Assembly: GCA_963750495.1 (NCBI GenBank)
Contig: CAVVQV010000006.1
Coordinates: 186,001-250,000 of the forward strand
Reading direction: 5' to 3'
DNA from: JANLYC01 sp963750495
GTDB taxonomy: Bacteria > Actinomycetota > Actinomycetes > Propionibacteriales > Nocardioidaceae
Length of the DNA: 64,000 nucleotides
This document shows, piece by piece, positions 37,359 through 46,201 of the stretch; position 1 is the stretch's first letter; every line of letters begins with the position of its first letter. The position numbers and the translations under genes were made by a program. The notes under the pieces are model-generated. The model was not told the DNA's origin and did no database searches. It saw nothing but the letters and a program-made list of their open reading frames with translations.

Positions 37359-38723
37359 ATGACGCCCACGACACCACCACCGATGCCGGGGTCCGGAGCC
37401 TCCGACGACCCGACGCTCACGTCTCCGTTTCCACGGGTGCTCAGCCACGGGTCCTGGGCAGAGATCACCCGGATCACCCAGATCCTGCGCACCGAGACGC
37501 TCGGCGGCGCCCTCCTCCTGATCGCGACCGTGCTCGCGCTGACCTGGGCAAACTCGCCCTGGTCGGCGGCGTACGAGTCGCTGGTGTCGTACGACATCGG
37601 TCCTCACTCCCTGCACCTCGATCTCAGCCTGTCCACCTGGGCGGCGGACGGTCTGCTGGCGATCTTCTTCTTCGTCGCGGGGCTCGAGCTCAAGCGGGAG
37701 TTCATCGCCGGCGACCTGCGCGACCCCCGGCGCGCGGCGGTGCCGATCGCCGCGGCCATCGGCGGCGTGGTCACCCCGGCCGTGCTCTACCTCGTGATCA
37801 CCTGGGGCACCGGCGCAGGGACCGGCTGGGCCATCCCGACCGCGACCGACATCGCCTTCGCCCTCGCCGTGCTGGCCATCATCGGCAGCCACCTGCCTGC
37901 GGGGCTCCGGACGTTCCTCCTCACGCTGGCAGTCGTGGACGACCTGATCGCCATCACGATCATCGCGTTCTTCTACACCACCGACCTCTCCGTCGGCGCC
38001 CTCCTGCTGTCACTGCTCCCCCTGGTCGCCTTCGGCTACCTGGTGCAGCGGCACCAGCGGACCTGGTGGCTGCTCATCCCGCTCGCCGTGGTGACCTGGG
38101 TGCTGGTGCACGAGTCCGGTGTGCACGCGACCGTGGCCGGCGTCCTGCTCGCGTTCACCGTTCCCGTGGCAGCGCGGTCGGTGCCGGGCAAGTCCGATGA
38201 CCGGGCCGGACTCGCCGAGCGCTTCGAACACGCCTGGCGCCCCGTGTCCACGGCCTTTGCCGTCCCCGTCTTCGCCTTCTTCGCCGCCGGCGTGGGCGTC
38301 GGCGGCTTCACCGGCCTCGGGTCCGCGCTCTCGGACCGGGTGGCCATCGGCATCATCGTCGGACTCGTCGTCGGCAAGGCGGTCGGCGTCTTCGTCGCCA
38401 CCTTCCTCGTACACAGCTATACGCATGCCGACCTCGACGAGGACCTCGCCTGGGTCGACGTCGTCGGCGTTGCCGCGTTGAGCGGCGTCGGTTTCACCGT
38501 CTCGCTGCTGATCAACACCCTCGCGTTCAGCGACGGCGGCGAGACCTACGAGCACGGCAAGGTGGCCGTGCTGGCAGGATCGGTGTGCGCAGCGATCGTC
38601 GCCACGGTCGTGCTGAGGATGCGCAACCGCGTCTACCGCAACATCTGCGAAGCCGAAGAACTCGAAGCCCGTACCGAGGGCTCCGACACATACGGAAGTG
38701 GGACACCGCATGCGCGCACGTGA
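37359..38723 (+). CDS. nhaA: Na+/H+ antiporter NhaA
   Basis: The 454-residue protein has about 12 membrane helices. The conserved ion-binding aspartates are in LAVVDDLIAI, and the TDIAFALAVLA stretch of helix 4 is present. It exports Na+ in exchange for protons. The N-terminus is longer than the E. coli protein by about 40 residues and the C-terminus is acidic. AAGGAGG lies 5 bases before the ATG at 37359. It overlaps the CBS gene by 14 bases. Confidence 0.94.
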   Translation: MTPTTPPPMPGSGASDDPTLTSPFPRVLSHGSWAEITRITQILRTETLGGALLLIATVLALTWANSPWSAAYESLVSYDIGPHSLHLDLSLSTWAADGLLAIFFFVAGLELKREFIAGDLRDPRRAAVPIAAAIGGVVTPAVLYLVITWGTGAGTGWAIPTATDIAFALAVLAIIGSHLPAGLRTFLLTLAVVDDLIAITIIAFFYTTDLSVGALLLSLLPLVAFGYLVQRHQRTWWLLIPLAVVTWVLVHESGVHATVAGVLLAFTVPVAARSVPGKSDDRAGLAERFEHAWRPVSTAFAVPVFAFFAAGVGVGGFTGLGSALSDRVAIGIIVGLVVGKAVGVFVATFLVHSYTHADLDEDLAWVDVVGVAALSGVGFTVSLLINTLAFSDGGETYEHGKVAVLAGSVCAAIVATVVLRMRNRVYRNICEAEELEARTEGSDTYGSGTPHART

Positions 38724-39159
38724 CCTGGCCGAGGAGTACCCGACTGTCTCGCTCGACGACAATGCCCTCGACGCCGCCCGGGCGATGGCAGGAAGCCGGT
38801 TACCCGGGTTGATCGTCCTCGGCGAGCGCGGTGATCCGTACACCGTGCTTCCCGGCTCCCAAGTCCTGCGCTTCCTGATCCCCAACTACATCCAGTCCGA
38901 CCCGGCACTGGCCCGGGCGTACGGCGAGAAGGCCTCCGACGAGCTCTGCAGCAAGCTCAGTGGCCGGACGGTTCGCGACCTCCTGCCGACGTCGACCGAC
39001 GTGTCCGAGCTACCGGTCGTCGACGCCGACGCAACCACCATCGAGATGGCCGCCGTGATGGCGCACGTGCACAGCCCGCTCGTAGCCGTCGTCGATGGCG
39101 ACCAGCTGATCGGTGCCATCACCGTGAGCACGCTGCTGACGCGCCTGTTGTCCGCATGA
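38710..39159 (+). CDS. CBS-domain protein
   Basis: The 149-residue protein has two CBS motifs: MRARDLAEEYPTVSLDDNALDA with LPGLIVLGE near the N-terminus, and LPVVDADATTIEMAAVMA to PLVAVVDGDQLIGAITVSTLL near the end. CBS pairs bind adenine nucleotides and gate transporters. Its gene overlaps nhaA (14 bases) and the permease (ATGA), so it is probably the regulatory subunit for one or both. An in-frame GTG at 38698 is an alternative start. Confidence 0.88.
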   Translation: MRARDLAEEYPTVSLDDNALDAARAMAGSRLPGLIVLGERGDPYTVLPGSQVLRFLIPNYIQSDPALARAYGEKASDELCSKLSGRTVRDLLPTSTDVSELPVVDADATTIEMAAVMAHVHSPLVAVVDGDQLIGAITVSTLLTRLLSA

Positions 39160-40442
39160 CCGTCGCCGTCGTCGTCGTCTTCGTCGGCGCCTACATCCTG
39201 ATCGCCACCGAGCGGATCCACCGGGTCGCCGCTGCCCTCGGCGGTGCGGCCCTGATGGTCGTGCTGGGCGTGGTGGATGCCCACGTCGCCTTCTTCAGCG
39301 AAGAGACCGGCGTCGACTGGAACGTCATCTTCCTGCTACTCGGCATGATGATCATCGTCAGCGTGCTGCGCCAGACCGGAATCTTCGACTTCGTCGCCAT
39401 CTGGTCCGCCAAACGCGTCAAGGGGCGCCCCTTCGCCCTCATGGTCATGCTGGTGAGCATCACGGCGGTGGCGTCGGCATTGCTCGACAACGTCACCACG
39501 GTGCTCCTGATCGCTCCCGTGACCTTCCTCGTGTGCGAGCGGATGGCGCTCCCGCCGGTCCCGTTTCTCCTCGCGGAGGCGATGGCCTCCAACATCGGTG
39601 GCATGGCGACGCTGGTCGGCGACCCGCCCAACATCATCATCGCCAGCCGGGCGAGCCTGAGCTTCAACGACTTCCTGATCAACCTGGCGCCGTTGTCGGT
39701 GCTGTTGATGTTCGTCTTCATCGGGATGTGCCGGATCATGTTCCGGTCGGCGTTCGTGTACGACAGCGAACGCGCCAAGGACGTCATGGAGCTCGATGAG
39801 CGGGACGTGATCCGCGACCTCCCGCTGTTGATCAAGTCCCTGGTCGTGCTGGCGGGGGTGATGGCCGGTTTCGTCGCGCACTCGTTCCTGGACGTCGAGC
39901 CCTCGCTCGTCGCCCTGCTCGGCGCCGGCGTACTCGTCGCGATCAGCAAGCTCGGCCCTGCTGAGTACCTCGAGGAAGTCGAGTGGCCGACACTGGTCTT
40001 CTTCATGGGCCTGTTCATCATGGTCGGAGCGCTCGTCGAAGTAGGGATCGTGGAGCGCGTCGGCGAGTCTGTGACGGATGCGGTCGGCGATCGGTACGGG
40101 CTGGCGGCATCGGTGCTGCTGATCGGCTCCGCGGGCCTGTCGGGGATCATCGACAACATCCCCTACGTGGCAACCATGGCCCCCCTGGTCCAAGATCTCG
40201 TCGCGGGCGGCGGTAGCTCACCGGAGGCGCACGCCTTGTGGTGGGCCTTGGCTGCCGGTGCCGACCTCGGCGGCAACGCCACTGCCGTCGGAGCCAGCGC
40301 GAACGTCGTCATCATCGGAATCGCTGCCCGCAACGGCCACCCCATCTCGTTCTGGAAGTTCACCAAGTACGGGCTGGTCGTCACCGTGGTCACGATTGCG
40401 ATCGCCTGGGGCTACATCTGGCTGCGGTACTACACCGGCTGA
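39156..40442 (+). CDS. SLC13/ArsB-NhaD family permease
   Basis: The 428-residue protein has about 11 membrane helices in the ion-transporter superfamily fold. LLDNVTTVLLIAPVTF and NIGGMATLVGDPPNIIIA in the first half and LSGIIDNIPYVATMAPL and GADLGGNATAVGASANVV in the second are the paired re-entrant motifs of ArsB/NhaD/P-protein members. The substrate could be Na+/H+, a dicarboxylate or arsenite. Position after nhaA and a CBS protein favours cation homeostasis; no ars genes are nearby. Confidence 0.87.
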   Translation: MTVAVVVVFVGAYILIATERIHRVAAALGGAALMVVLGVVDAHVAFFSEETGVDWNVIFLLLGMMIIVSVLRQTGIFDFVAIWSAKRVKGRPFALMVMLVSITAVASALLDNVTTVLLIAPVTFLVCERMALPPVPFLLAEAMASNIGGMATLVGDPPNIIIASRASLSFNDFLINLAPLSVLLMFVFIGMCRIMFRSAFVYDSERAKDVMELDERDVIRDLPLLIKSLVVLAGVMAGFVAHSFLDVEPSLVALLGAGVLVAISKLGPAEYLEEVEWPTLVFFMGLFIMVGALVEVGIVERVGESVTDAVGDRYGLAASVLLIGSAGLSGIIDNIPYVATMAPLVQDLVAGGGSSPEAHALWWALAAGADLGGNATAVGASANVVIIGIAARNGHPISFWKFTKYGLVVTVVTIAIAWGYIWLRYYTG

Positions 40443-40452
40443 GGGGAAGCAC

Positions 40453-40578
40453 ATGACCGATCCAGCCCACACATCGCGTCCACCGACGAGACACCGTAGG
40501 GTTTCGGCTAGGAACAGCGCGCCGACCGACCGGCACCGGTCCGGTGCCCCTGCTAAGCGAGGAGAGGACACCAGATGA
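40453..40578 (+). CDS. possible 41-residue basic small protein
   Basis: This ORF starts 10 bases after the permease stop with GAGGGGAAG 3-10 bases before its ATG, and its stop overlaps the start of the holin-like gene as ATGA. The product is rich in Arg, Pro, Thr and Ser and has no hydrophobic segment. The good ribosome binding site and the coupling overlap are the only evidence; it may serve to couple translation of the next gene. No family is recognised. Confidence 0.4.
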   Translation: MTDPAHTSRPPTRHRRVSARNSAPTDRHRSGAPAKRGEDTR

Positions 40579-40976
40579 CGACCCCGCACGGCCCCGGCAC
40601 CGACGAAGACCCCACGATCGGCAAGCTGTTCGCAGACACCAGCCGAGACCTCTCCGCACTCATCCGCGGCGAGATCGAGCTGGCCAAGACCGAGCTCAGG
40701 TTCAGTGTCAAGGCCGGCGGAATGGCCATCGCGCTGTTCGCCGCCGCCGCGTTCATCGTGCTGTTGGCGATCATCATGATCTCGATCGCGTTCGCGTTCT
40801 TCCTGCACTGGCTGTACTTCGGGCTCGGCGTCTCGTTCCTCCTGGTCTTCGCCGTGTACGTCGCGATCGCGGTGCTGTTGGCCTTGATCGGGGTGCGGAA
40901 GGTCAAGCAGGTCAAGGCACCTCAGCAGACGCTGGCCGCGGTGAAGAGCAACAAGCAGGTGCTGAAGCGAGGCTGA
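40575..40976 (+). CDS. phage-holin-family membrane protein (Rv3669-like)
   Basis: The 133-residue protein has an acidic amphipathic N-terminus (LFADTSRDLSALIRGEIELAKTELR) and two membrane helices (about 52-74 and 80-105), then a basic tail. This is the DUF1469/actinobacterial holin-superfamily layout, here a housekeeping membrane protein of unknown role rather than a phage lysis protein. GAGGAG lies about 8-12 bases before the ATG. The order with the following alpha/beta hydrolase and marP is as in mycobacteria. Confidence 0.85.
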   Translation: MTTPHGPGTDEDPTIGKLFADTSRDLSALIRGEIELAKTELRFSVKAGGMAIALFAAAAFIVLLAIIMISIAFAFFLHWLYFGLGVSFLLVFAVYVAIAVLLALIGVRKVKQVKAPQQTLAAVKSNKQVLKRG

Positions 40977-41016
40977 TCCTGGCCCGGCCAGCGGGACGCC
41001 GCCGACGGCCGAGACG

Positions 41017-41922
41017 ATGACTGCGACCGACACCGATGGGCCCTGGACCCACCGTGACGTCGCCGCGAACGGCGCCCGCTTCCACGTCGCGGAAGCCGGG
41101 AACGGTCCCTTGGTGCTGCTTCTGCACGGTTTCCCGGAGTTTTGGTGGGCCTGGCGGCACCAGCTTCCGGCAGTCGCCGCTGCCGGCTACCGCTGCGCCG
41201 CCATGGACCTGCGCGGTTACGGCGGCAGTGACAAGACTCCCCGCGGCTATGACCCGATGACGCTGGCCGCTGACGTCGCCGGCGTGATCAGAACTCTGGG
41301 CGCACGCTCCGCCATCGTGGTCGGCCAGGGCTGGGGCGGGTACATCGGCTGGACCGTGGCCGCGGTCCGACCCGACTGCGTCGACGCGCTGTGCGCGGTC
41401 GCGGCCCCGCACCCCAGCGAGCTGCTCAGGACCCCGTGGCGGCTGGCGGCCCGCGCGCCCATCGGACACCTGGCCGTCATGCAGGTCCCGTGGTTTCCCG
41501 AGCGTCAGATCCGGCGGGGCCCCTACATCGCCCGCCACCTGCGGCGCTGGTCGTCGCCGGAGTCAGACTTCCCGACGGTCGACGAGGTCGCCGCGTATAC
41601 GGCCGCGTTGGCGGCCTGGCCGGCACCGCACTGCGCGATCGAGTACCACCGCTGGCTGGTCCGGTCTCGTGCCCGCTCCGATGGCCGCACGTTCGCCAGG
41701 CTCTTGCGGCCTGCCGTCACCGTGCCGGTGCTCCAGGTCATCGGCGCGGACGACCCGGCCATCAGCCTCACCGCCGTGCGCCGCTCGGCGCGGCACGTCG
41801 ACTCTCACCACAGCCTGGTGACCATCGACCGGGCCGGCCACTTCCCGCACGAGGAGCAGCCGGCGACGTTCACGGCGACGCTGCTCCAGTGGATGGCCAG
41901 CCGGGAACCGGGGGCACCATGA
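41017..41922 (+). CDS. alpha/beta hydrolase, EphE-like, lacking the usual nucleophile
   Basis: The 301-residue alpha/beta-hydrolase fold protein has the oxyanion motif LHGFPEFWWAWRHQ, a strand MDLRGYGGSD, and the elbow VVGQGWGGYIGW. In epoxide hydrolases the elbow reads GxDWGG; here the nucleophile position is glycine. The later acid region VIGADDPAI and the C-terminal GHFPHEEQP histidine are present. The protein is the positional match of Rv3670 (ephE). Enzyme activity of the usual kind is doubtful. It converges with marP (7-base gap). Confidence 0.85.
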   Translation: MTATDTDGPWTHRDVAANGARFHVAEAGNGPLVLLLHGFPEFWWAWRHQLPAVAAAGYRCAAMDLRGYGGSDKTPRGYDPMTLAADVAGVIRTLGARSAIVVGQGWGGYIGWTVAAVRPDCVDALCAVAAPHPSELLRTPWRLAARAPIGHLAVMQVPWFPERQIRRGPYIARHLRRWSSPESDFPTVDEVAAYTAALAAWPAPHCAIEYHRWLVRSRARSDGRTFARLLRPAVTVPVLQVIGADDPAISLTAVRRSARHVDSHHSLVTIDRAGHFPHEEQPATFTATLLQWMASREPGAP

Positions 41923-41929
41923 GCGGAAG

Positions 41930-43111
41930 TCAGAGCGCGCAGGCGCCGGTGTCGGCACGCCCGGACGCGGTCGCGCCGGACCTGGCCGCCGTCGCCACCT
42001 GGTCGGCGGTGAGGGCGTAGCCGGTGTCGCCGTCGGTCACCGACGCGGCAAAGATCACGCCCACCACGTCGCCCGCACGATCGACGAGCGGTCCGCCGGA
42101 GTTGCCCTGGCGGACGAGAGCGCGGATCGAGTAGGTGTCGCGGTAGACCGTGTCGTCACCGTAGATGTTGGGACTGCGCAGCGTCTGCTGGTCGCGGATG
42201 CGGGCGGGCTGGGCGTCGTACGGCCCGTTCTCGGGGTAGCCGAGCACGGCGGCCGGGGACTTGGGGAGGGCGGCGGTCGTAGCGAAGGCGAGCGGACTGG
42301 TCGGCAGGTCGGGCACGGAGATCACGGCCACATCGACGTCGGGGTCGTAGTAGACGACCTTGCCGGCGTAGTCGGTCTCACCCACCCGGACCTGAGGGTC
42401 GTCGACGCCGGCGACGACGTGCGCGTTGGTCATCACTCGCCCGTCCTCGTAGACGAACCCGCTCCCCTCGAGCGTGCGACCGCAGGACGAGGCGTCCCCG
42501 AGCACCTTGACCACGCTCGCACGGGCGGCGATGACCGTCTCCTTGGCGAGGATGCCCCGGGTCGGCGGTGGGACGCTGGCGATGTGCTCGGCAGCGAACG
42601 GCTCGAGGTAGCGCGGGAACAGGGACGAGTCGACGAGCGTGTTGAAAGCGGCCAGGATGCGGTCCGAGCCACCGGGCAGAATCTTGTCGACGGTGGAGAG
42701 CACCGTCGATGTCCGGACCTCCTTGTTGAGCCCACGAAGGTCGGCCCCGCTCGCGGCCACTCCGAGGACCCAGGCGATCAGCAGCATCGCGGCCACGCTG
42801 AGTGCGGCGCCGCCCACGGCGTCGACGGTCCGGGCCGGGTGCCAGGTGACCCGCCCGCGCAGCTGGGCTCCTCCGAACGCACCACCGGCCTGGCCGACGA
42901 ACGCGCACGCCAGCACGATGAGCAATGCCGCCAGCGAGACCGAGATGCCCGGGTCGAAGCCGTCGAGCAACCACGGGGTGACCTGGACCCCGATGAACCC
43001 CCCGAGGAGCAGCCCCACGGTCGAGGCCGCCCCGACGATGAAGCCCTGCTGGTAGCCGGACAGGGAGTACAGGGCGACGAAGGCGAGCAGGATCCAGTCC
43101 AGGGCGTTCAT
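41930..43111 (-). CDS. marP: periplasmic serine protease MarP
   Basis: The 393-residue protein has four N-terminal membrane helices (CvpA-like, about 1-125), a linker, and a chymotrypsin-like domain. The triad is His231 (TNAHVV), Asp260 (DVDVAVI) and Ser338 (GNSGGPL), close to positions 235, 264 and 343 of M. tuberculosis MarP, which keeps cytoplasmic pH steady in acid. Cys pairs near SSCGRT and the C-terminus (TGACAL) may form disulfides. The ATG overlaps the NUDIX stop as ATGA. Confidence 0.93.
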   Translation of the reverse strand: MNALDWILLAFVALYSLSGYQQGFIVGAASTVGLLLGGFIGVQVTPWLLDGFDPGISVSLAALLIVLACAFVGQAGGAFGGAQLRGRVTWHPARTVDAVGGAALSVAAMLLIAWVLGVAASGADLRGLNKEVRTSTVLSTVDKILPGGSDRILAAFNTLVDSSLFPRYLEPFAAEHIASVPPPTRGILAKETVIAARASVVKVLGDASSCGRTLEGSGFVYEDGRVMTNAHVVAGVDDPQVRVGETDYAGKVVYYDPDVDVAVISVPDLPTSPLAFATTAALPKSPAAVLGYPENGPYDAQPARIRDQQTLRSPNIYGDDTVYRDTYSIRALVRQGNSGGPLVDRAGDVVGVIFAASVTDGDTGYALTADQVATAARSGATASGRADTGACAL

Positions 43112-43836
43112 GGGCGATCCTGCAGGTCGCGCATCGAGCTCTTGGCGAGTGCCGGCGGCAGCTCGATGATGCGGCTTTCGTCCCAGGGCTGGTCCCAGCC
43201 GACGATCGCGAACAGCCGGGACAGCACCCCTGCGGTGAAGCCCCACACGACGAGGTCACGCACCAGGAAGCCGGGACCGACGTAGCCCGACGGGTGCCGG
43301 ATGAGGACACGGACCTCGGGATCGACGAGCTCGGCGACCGGGATGGTGTGCACCGAGGCCGTCTCGGCAGCATCGACGGCATGCACCGCCGACCTCGTGC
43401 GCCACCAGCCGAGGACCGGGGTCACCGAGAAGTCGGTAGGCGGCAGCCACAGGGAGGGCAGGATGCCCACGACTTCGACGCCCGCGGGATCGAGGCCAGT
43501 CTCTTCCCGGGCCTCGCGGAGTGCCGCTGCGACGGCGTCTGAGTCGTCGGGGTCCTGGGTGCCCCCCGGGAACGCGACCTGCCCGGCGTGGGAACGCATG
43601 TCGTGGGCGCGCTCGAGCAGCAAGACGTCGGGTCCCAAAGCTGTGTCACCGAACAACATCAGGACCGACGCGGCCCGGGGCGACGCCTCCGGCGGGGGAA
43701 ACATCGTGGTCAGCTGCCCGGGACGGATGTGCGGCGCCGCGTCGACCAGCGCCCGCAGCCACGGCGGGGCCTCGCGGTCAGCGGCGACACCGCTGCTGCC
43801 GGCATGGGCTGACTCGGAATGTCCGTGCGTCACCAC
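43108..43836 (-). CDS. NUDIX hydrolase, CoA pyrophosphatase type
   Basis: The 242-residue protein has the Nudix box GGTQDPDDSDAVAAALREAR followed by EETGLD, with aspartate at the first acidic position. Its AFPGG lead-in is that of CoA/peroxisomal-type pyrophosphatases (NudL-like), which cleave CoA to 3',5'-ADP and phosphopantetheine. Start is GTG at 43836. It is the middle of an overlapping operon: nth, thioredoxin-like lipoprotein, NUDIX, marP, in the same order as mycobacterial Rv3674c-Rv3671c. Confidence 0.88.
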   Translation of the reverse strand: MVTHGHSESAHAGSSGVAADREAPPWLRALVDAAPHIRPGQLTTMFPPPEASPRAASVLMLFGDTALGPDVLLLERAHDMRSHAGQVAFPGGTQDPDDSDAVAAALREAREETGLDPAGVEVVGILPSLWLPPTDFSVTPVLGWWRTRSAVHAVDAAETASVHTIPVAELVDPEVRVLIRHPSGYVGPGFLVRDLVVWGFTAGVLSRLFAIVGWDQPWDESRIIELPPALAKSSMRDLQDRP

Positions 43837-43853
43837 GTGGTGGTCACCCCCCG

Positions 43854-44501
43854 TCAGTCCGTCGCCAGGTCGACGCCGAGATACGTCGACACCATTTTGG
43901 CCAGGTCGTCCGACGATTGCACGGCGCCGTACTCCACATGCTGGACAACGCCGCCCGCGTCGAGGAAGAACGTCACCGGTAGTCCGGAGATGTGCAGCGG
44001 CGCCCGGGTGGCGGCCTCCGGATCAGCGAGCTGGGGGTACGTGAGCCCGAGCTGGTCGGCGAAGTCGAGCGCCCGCGACGGCAGCGGGTCGTAGAAGTCG
44101 ACCCCCAGGACCCGCACCTTGCCCGTCTCGTGCAGTCCCTGGAAGAGCGGTGACTCGTGGCGACACGGACCGCACGTCTGTGCCCAGAAGTTCAGCACGG
44201 TCGGCCGGCCCGTCAGCGTCGCCAGGTCGACGGAACGTCCACCGCCCAGACACGGGAGGGTGATCTGCGGCAGCGTGTCGGCCCGGTGGCTCGCCCCCGA
44301 GGCGGACTGCGGACAGTTCTCGATCGCAGCGTTCACCTTGAGCTGGCGCAACGCCGGGGTGTCGACGTCGACCGCGGCCTTGCCAGGGTCGTAGGTGTAG
44401 GTGGCCGACTGGGGGGTGGAGCTGCCGCAGGCCACGACTCCGCCGCACGCCAGGACAGCCAACAGTCCGGCCGCAGCCACCCGACGCGAGGTCGCGATCA
44501 C
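43854..44501 (-). CDS. TlpA-like thiol-disulfide lipoprotein
   Basis: The 215-residue exported protein begins with a lipoprotein signal (lipobox GVVAC, lipid cysteine near residue 25). The redox site CGPC is in FWAQTCGPCRHESPLF within a thioredoxin fold, and the cis-proline loop is GLPVTFFLD. It likely reduces or forms disulfides outside the membrane. The GTG start overlaps nth by 4 bases (GTGA). Rv3673c is the counterpart. Confidence 0.91.
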   Translation of the reverse strand: MIATSRRVAAAGLLAVLACGGVVACGSSTPQSATYTYDPGKAAVDVDTPALRQLKVNAAIENCPQSASGASHRADTLPQITLPCLGGGRSVDLATLTGRPTVLNFWAQTCGPCRHESPLFQGLHETGKVRVLGVDFYDPLPSRALDFADQLGLTYPQLADPEAATRAPLHISGLPVTFFLDAGGVVQHVEYGAVQSSDDLAKMVSTYLGVDLATD

Positions 44502-45229
44502 GCCCGGCCCTCGGCACGCAGCAGCTTGGCGGCCTTGACGGGGTCCGTCGGCCCTTCCCCGTACGCCGGACAGAGCCGGTCCAACGGGCACGCCCCGCAG
44601 GCCGGGTTGCGGGCGTGACAGCAGCGGCGGCCGTGCCAGATCAGGTGGTGACTGAGCATCGTCCAGTCGCGCCTGGGGAACAGCGCCCCGACGGCGTGCT
44701 CGGTCTTGACCGGGTCGGTCTCGTCGGACCACCCGAATCTCCGGACCAGCCGGGCGACGTGCGTGTCGACGGTGATCCCCGGGACGTCGAACGCGTTGCC
44801 GAGGACCACGTTCGCCGTCTTGCGGCCGACACCCGGCAGCGTCACCAAGTCCTTCAGCCGGCCCGGGACCTGACCGTCGTACGTGTCACGGACGGCGACC
44901 GCGAGCTTCATGATCGAGGCGGTCTTGGCCCGGAAGAAGCCGGTCGAGGCGATGATCTGCTCGACGGTTTCCGGATCTGCCTCGGCGAGCTCGGCAGGTC
45001 CGGGGTAGCGCGCGAAGAGCGTCGGCGTGACCGCATTGACGCGTTTGTCGGTGGTCTGCGCGGACAGCACGGTGGCGATGAGGAGCTGCCAGGGGGTCGA
45101 GAAGTCGAGCTCGCAGTGTGCGTCCGGGTAGGTCTCGGCGAGGATCCGGTTCATGCGCCTGGCCCGCCGGACGAGCGCTGTAGAGCTCTCCGAGCGTGAA
45201 CGAGCGGCCGCATCGGCACCGGCGGACAT
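44498..45229 (-). CDS. nth: endonuclease III
   Basis: The 243-residue base-excision repair glycosylase/AP lyase has the helix-hairpin-helix LPGVGRKTAN with catalytic Lys137, and the catalytic aspartate Asp155 in GITVDTHVARL. A [4Fe-4S] site follows as C-X6-C-X2-C-X5-C (CHARNPACGACPLDRLC). Oxidised pyrimidines are its substrates. It is divergent from crp and first in the operon running to marP. The first 20 residues are a variable extension. Confidence 0.96.
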   Translation of the reverse strand: MSAGADAAARSRSESSTALVRRARRMNRILAETYPDAHCELDFSTPWQLLIATVLSAQTTDKRVNAVTPTLFARYPGPAELAEADPETVEQIIASTGFFRAKTASIMKLAVAVRDTYDGQVPGRLKDLVTLPGVGRKTANVVLGNAFDVPGITVDTHVARLVRRFGWSDETDPVKTEHAVGALFPRRDWTMLSHHLIWHGRRCCHARNPACGACPLDRLCPAYGEGPTDPVKAAKLLRAEGRA

Positions 45230-45438
45230 AGGCCCAGCCTACGGCGTGGCGGCAGAGGTGATCGCGCCGCGGCTGCCCTCGTGACGCTCCGCGCCCGGCA
45301 TACGGCCAGGTCACACAGCTAACGCCCACGCTGTGGCCGAACGCTGGGCCGCGGGACAACCCCCGTGGCATCGCCGGAGCGGATACGTCAGACTGTGACC
45401 CGTAACACCGCCTGTGGCGGTCGACGAGGAGGCAAGAC

Positions 45439-46116
45439 GTGATTACCGACGTGCTCCGACAGGCACCCCTGTTCGGCGGGCTGGACGACGAGGCCGCCGA
45501 AGCCCTGACGTCGTCGATGGCCGAGACGAAGGTCCGCCGCGGCGACGTCCTGTTCCACGAAGGTGACGAGGGCGACCGGCTCTACGTCGTGACCGAGGGC
45601 AAGGTCAAGCTCGGCCGTACCTCCGCCGACGGTCGCGAGAACCTGCTCGCGATCCTGGGGCCGGGCCAGATGTTCGGTGAGCTCTCGCTGTTCGACCCGG
45701 GTCCGCGGTCGGCCACGGTCACCGCGGTCACCGACTGCACCATGCAGAGCCTGAGCCACGACGAGCTCGGGCGCTGGTTGAACGGCCGCCCCGAGGTGGC
45801 CCGTGGGCTGCTCTCGCAGCTGGCCGCCAGGCTCCGCAAGGCCAATGACGTGGTCGCTGACCTGGTCTTCTCCGACGTGCCCGGACGGGTGGCGAAGGCG
45901 CTGCTCGACCTCTCCTCGCGCTTCGGTCGCGTCGCCGACGACGGGGTGCACGTGCACCACGACCTCACGCAGGAGGAGCTCGCCCAGCTCGTCGGCGCCT
46001 CTCGCGAGACCGTCAACAAGGCGCTGGCCGACTTCGCCTCCCGCGGTTGGCTGCGCCTCGAGGCCCGGTCGGTCGTCCTGATGGACGTCGAGCGCCTCAA
46101 GCGCCGCGCCCGCTGA
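45439..46116 (+). CDS. crp: cAMP receptor protein family regulator
   Basis: The 225-residue protein has a cyclic-nucleotide-binding domain (about 12-125, with GDVLFHEGDEGDRLYVV and the phosphate-binding cassette FGELSLFDPGPRSATV), a dimer helix and a winged HTH (LTQEELAQLVGASRETVNKAL). The cassette glutamate and arginine-serine of cAMP binders are present. The GTG start has GAGGAGG 6-9 bases upstream. Rv3676 is the equivalent global regulator. TGTGACCCGTAACACC at 45394-45409, 30 bases before the start, partly matches a CRP site and may mean autoregulation. Confidence 0.95.
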   Translation: MITDVLRQAPLFGGLDDEAAEALTSSMAETKVRRGDVLFHEGDEGDRLYVVTEGKVKLGRTSADGRENLLAILGPGQMFGELSLFDPGPRSATVTAVTDCTMQSLSHDELGRWLNGRPEVARGLLSQLAARLRKANDVVADLVFSDVPGRVAKALLDLSSRFGRVADDGVHVHHDLTQEELAQLVGASRETVNKALADFASRGWLRLEARSVVLMDVERLKRRAR

Positions 46117-46159
46117 CCGCTTCCCCTTCCCTCCCTCGCTTCCCCTCTGGCCGTTGGCG

Positions 46160-46201
46160 TTTGCCTAGTTCACAAGCCACCTGGCCTGTGAACTAGGCAA
46201 A
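46160..46201. repeat. dispersed palindromic repeat, copy 2
   Basis: Arm TTTGCCTAGTTCACAAGCCA, spacer CC, then the inverted arm with one mismatch. It lies 44 bases after crp, in the 266-base gap before the MBL gene. The flanking sequence to about 46243 resembles that of copy 1. The rest of this gap is C-rich and holds no gene. Confidence 0.9.

Noticed and set aside
40575..40976. Prophage lysis gene
   Set aside because: The holin-superfamily protein is in a conserved housekeeping neighbourhood and no other phage genes are near.
45394..45409. CRP-binding site upstream of crp
   Set aside because: TGTGACCCGTAACACC matches only one half-site well, so it is mentioned in the crp entry but not called.
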